A stretch of DNA of 64,000 nt, taken from contig CAZGOY010000001.1 of assembly GCA_964527565.1 (NCBI GenBank), forward strand, positions 62,001 to 126,000. The letters run 5' to 3'. Shown one piece after another: positions 61,433 to 64,000 of this stretch (position 1 is its first letter; each line of letters starts with the position of its first letter). The notes below the pieces were generated by a model. That model was given only the letters and a program-made list of their open reading frames with translations, was not told the origin of the DNA and ran no database searches. The position numbers and the translations under genes were made by a program. The DNA is from JAGXQV01 sp964527565 (GTDB taxonomy: Bacteria; Pseudomonadota; Gammaproteobacteria; Burkholderiales; Sulfuricellaceae).

Positions 61433-64000
61433 GGCGTATACCCAACCGCCAGCTCATTGGCAATCATCTCCGCCTGCTTCAACACCGTTTCCGTGGCGAG
61501 CAATTGCATGTCGGGCGGATAGCCGAATTGGCGCAAGGTGCGCTTCACGATTACTTTCAGTTTGGCTTTCACGCTTTCCTTGATCGTCCAGTCTATCGAG
61601 GCATTTTCACGAACCCGTTGCGTCAGAACTACGGCCAGTTCGCGCAACTGCTCGTGTTGCATCAGTTCGCGGGCGCTCTGGTTATTGGCGACCGCCGTGT
61701 AGAACGCATATTCAAAATCGCTCAGACCCATGTGCCGGGCTTCATCGTCGGAAGCGACGATTTCCTTGCTGATGCGGATCAGCTCTTCCATGACCTCGGC
61801 AGCGGTCAGAATTTTGTTGTGGTATTTTTTGATGGCGTTTTCCAGCATTTCCATCAAAGACCGGCTCTGCACCAGATTCTTTCTGGCGCGCGCTTTCAGT
61901 TCGTCGTTGAGCAGTTTTTTCAGCACTTCCAGCGCCACGTTCTTGTGCTCGTAACCTTTCAGTTCAGCCAGAAACTCATCGGACAGGATGGAAATATCCG
62001 GCTTCCTGATGCCCGCCGCGTCGAAAATGTCGATGACCTGCTCAGACACCAGCGCCTTGTCGATCACCTGGCGGATGGTGGTTTCGATTTCTTCATTGCT
62101 GCGCCCTTCGCCCGTGGCGTCGAACTTGGCCAGCTGGGCTTTCACCGCCTGGAAGAAGCCCACTTCATCGCGGGCATCCATCGCCTGCTCGTGGGGCACG
62201 GCGATGGCGAAAGCCTGGGATAGCGCCGTCACCTCGTCGATGAAGCGCTTTCTGCCATTCTCCAGGCCGAGGATGTGTTCTTCCGCCGCCAGGATCAGCG
62301 ACAATTTCTGGGCGGTATCCGCCTCGAAATAGTTTTCGTAGGCGAAGCCGTGGAACAGGGCGGACACCACTTCGAGCTTTTCCAGCATCAGGCTGACCGC
62401 CTGTTCCTGCGCCAGTGTCGGATCACCCTTGCCGCCCGCGTCGGAATAGAACGACAGCGCTTCCTTGAGGTCGGCGGCGATGCCCAGATAATCCACCACC
62501 AGGCCGCCGGGTTTGTCCTTGTGAACCCGGTTCACCCGTGCAATCGCCTGCATCAGGTTGTGGCCCTTCATCGGCTTGTCGATGTAGAGCGTGTGCATAC
62601 TCGGCGCATCGAAACCGGTCAGCCACATATCGCGCACGATCACCAGCTTGAGCGGGTCGTCGTCATCCTTCATGCGCTCGGCAAGCCAGCGGCGCTGTTC
62701 CTTGGTGGTGTGGTGCTTGGCCAGCAGCGGGCCGTCGCTGCTCGCGGCGGTCATCACCACCTTGATTGCGCCCTTGTTCAAATCGTCCGAATGCCATTCC
62801 GGTTTGATCTTGACGATTTCTTCATACAATTCCGCCGCGATGCGCCGCGACATGCTCACCACCATGCCCTTGCCGGAAAACACTTCCTGCCGCGCCTCGA
62901 AATGGCTGACGATATCCTGTGCGATATTGCGGATACGCCGCTCGCTGCCGATCAGCGCTTCCATTTTCGTCCATTTGACCTTGGCTTTCTGGGTTTCGGT
63001 CAACTCGTCTTGATCCAGTTCCTCGTCCAGTTCGGCAATTAGCTTCTTGCCTTCGTCGCTCAAGCCCACCCTGGCCAAACGGCTCTCGTAATAAATCCGC
63101 ACCGTCGCGCCATCTTCCACCGCCTGGGCGATGTCGTAGATGTCCACGTAGTTGCCGAACACCGCCGGGGTGTTCACGTCGGTTTTTTCAATCGGGGTGC
63201 CGGTAAATCCCAGATAAGTCGCGCTCGGCAAAGCATCACGCAGGTATTTGGCAAAGCCGTACACCACTTTTTTGCCGATCACCTCGCCGCTGGCGTCTTT
63301 CTCATCCACGGTTTTGGCGCTAAAGCCGTACTGGGTGCGGTGTGCCTCATCGACAATCACCACGATGTTGTGCCGGTCGGACAACTGCTCATAAACATTG
63401 CCCGTCTCGGGCTGGAATTTCTGGATGGTGGAAAAAACCACCCCGCCGGAAGCCACCTTCAGCAGTTCCTTCAACTGCTCGCGGCTCTCCGCCTGCACCG
63501 GCTCCTGGCGCAGCAACTGGCGGGAAGCCGCAAAGGTATCGAACAACTGGTCGTCCAGGTCGTTGCGGTCGGTAATCACCAGCACCGTGGGGTTGTTCAT
63601 CGCCAGCACGATCTTGCCGGTGTAAAACACCATCGACAGCGATTTGCCCGATCCCTGGGTATGCCACACCACGTCGGCCTTCCGGTCGCCCTTGGGCTGC
63701 TGCGCCACGCCGGGCAGGCCGTAGCTGGCCGGGGTTTGTTTCACCCCCAGCGGCTCGCTCATGTCCGCCGCCCGCAGGGTGGAGGCCACCGCCGCATTCA
63801 CCGCGTAATACTGGTGATAGGCCGCCAGCTTTTTAACCGTGACGATGCTGACGATACCGGTCTTGGCGTCTTCCTTGCGGCACTTTTCAAAGACGAGAAA
63901 AAAGCGCAACAAATCCAGCAGCGTGGCCTTGTTGAGCATCCCGACGATCAATGTCTCCAACTGGCTGACCAGGTGCGAGGCTTCCGCCTTGCCGTCCGCG
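61429..64000 (-). CDS. hsdR: Type I restriction endonuclease subunit R, 5' part outside the window
   Basis: The C-terminal 856 codons or so are in the window; the frame stays open to the right edge. SF2 helicase motifs are VVWHTQGSGKSLSMVFYTGK (in parts; Walker A), VIVDEAHRTQYG (DEAH box), FTGTPIEKTD, and VIVRDMWLTGFDAPSMHTLYIDKPM (in parts). A long helical C-terminal domain follows. The N-terminal nuclease and the HsdM/HsdS genes would lie beyond the window. HsdR translocates and cuts DNA lacking the host methylation. Its stop overlaps the start of the response regulator gene. Confidence 0.92.
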   Translation of the reverse strand, partial: ADGKAEASHLVSQLETLIVGMLNKATLLDLLRFFLVFEKCRKEDAKTGIVSIVTVKKLAAYHQYYAVNAAVASTLRAADMSEPLGVKQTPASYGLPGVAQQPKGDRKADVVWHTQGSGKSLSMVFYTGKIVLAMNNPTVLVITDRNDLDDQLFDTFAASRQLLRQEPVQAESREQLKELLKVASGGVVFSTIQKFQPETGNVYEQLSDRHNIVVIVDEAHRTQYGFSAKTVDEKDASGEVIGKKVVYGFAKYLRDALPSATYLGFTGTPIEKTDVNTPAVFGNYVDIYDIAQAVEDGATVRIYYESRLARVGLSDEGKKLIAELDEELDQDELTETQKAKVKWTKMEALIGSERRIRNIAQDIVSHFEARQEVFSGKGMVVSMSRRIAAELYEEIVKIKPEWHSDDLNKGAIKVVMTAASSDGPLLAKHHTTKEQRRWLAERMKDDDDPLKLVIVRDMWLTGFDAPSMHTLYIDKPMKGHNLMQAIARVNRVHKDKPGGLVVDYLGIAADLKEALSFYSDAGGKGDPTLAQEQAVSLMLEKLEVVSALFHGFAYENYFEADTAQKLSLILAAEEHILGLENGRKRFIDEVTALSQAFAIAVPHEQAMDARDEVGFFQAVKAQLAKFDATGEGRSNEEIETTIRQVIDKALVSEQVIDIFDAAGIRKPDISILSDEFLAELKGYEHKNVALEVLKKLLNDELKARARKNLVQSRSLMEMLENAIKKYHNKILTAAEVMEELIRISKEIVASDDEARHMGLSDFEYAFYTAVANNQSARELMQHEQLRELAVVLTQRVRENASIDWTIKESVKAKLKVIVKRTLRQFGYPPDMQLLATETVLKQAEMIANELAVGYTP

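Overview
The window (about 60% G+C) looks like the chromosome of a chemolithoautotrophic, sulfur-oxidising betaproteobacterium, probably of the Sulfuricella/Thiobacillus type within Nitrosomonadales. That placement is inferred from gene content and protein style, not from a 16S gene. The main signs are a complete oxidative (reverse) dissimilatory sulfite reductase cluster with dsrEFH and dsrL, two RuBisCO forms (cbbLS with cbbQO, and cbbM), and betaproteobacterial housekeeping blocks (lptD-surA, amgK-murU-pepP, rsmA-gshB, purEK).

Layout. 1-7.8 kb: surA (cut by the window edge) and lptD on the minus strand; amgK-murU-pepP-dsbC-cytochrome b561 on the plus strand. 7.8-11.2 kb: a low-G+C accessory patch with a 684-residue protein (predicted winged helix, PIN-like domain and two membrane helices) and a deleted IS4-family element with perfect 27-bp terminal repeats. 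11.2-16.0 kb, minus strand: dacC, plsC, an unknown protein, a sulfurtransferase, a DsrC homologue without the DsrC cysteines, an orphan Cas6/Cmx6-like protein and an 84-residue protein. 16.3-29.2 kb, plus strand: dsrABEFHCMKLJOPNR, followed without a clear break by pdxA-rsmA-gshB-apbE and a cysteine-rich unknown (to 33.4 kb). 33.5-36.1 kb: accessory genes (AAA/DUF4143 ATPase, a TacA/TacT-type toxin-antitoxin pair, a 65-residue protein). 36.1-38.7 kb: nhaR, an HPF/RaiA homologue and a Sua5-type tRNA modification enzyme.

38.6-55.6 kb is a carbon-fixation region: cbbR divergent from cbbLS-cbbQ-cbbO, then a divergent PurC-like protein, a DUF6671-like protein, SbtA-type bicarbonate transporter plus SbtB-type PII protein, PEP carboxylase, purE-purK, a class II aldolase fused to a Dabb domain, a CBS-domain relic, and convergent cbbM. 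55.8-60.7 kb, minus strand: a tetR-adaptor-RND efflux operon with its operator inside the promoter spacer. 60.7-64 kb, minus strand: an AlgR/LytR-type response regulator whose start overlaps the stop of a type I restriction hsdR gene that runs off the window.

How the genes work together. Stored or periplasmic sulfur is passed as persulfide through DsrEFH to DsrC and oxidised by DsrAB to sulfite, with electrons going to DsrMKJOP and DsrL. CbbLS and CbbM fix CO2, activated by CbbQO in the form I case, with bicarbonate supplied by SbtA under PII control and anaplerosis by Ppc.

Most interesting points: the orphan Cas6/Cmx6-like gene next to dsr, with a well-placed Shine-Dalgarno sequence in front of AUA rather than AUG; the PurC-like protein with several changed active-site motifs; the aldolase-Dabb fusion; the fold-back insertion between cbbL and cbbS; and the wHTH-PIN-membrane protein beside the IS remnant. 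No rRNA, tRNA or CRISPR array was recognised. All functional calls come from reading sequence motifs; no database search was run.
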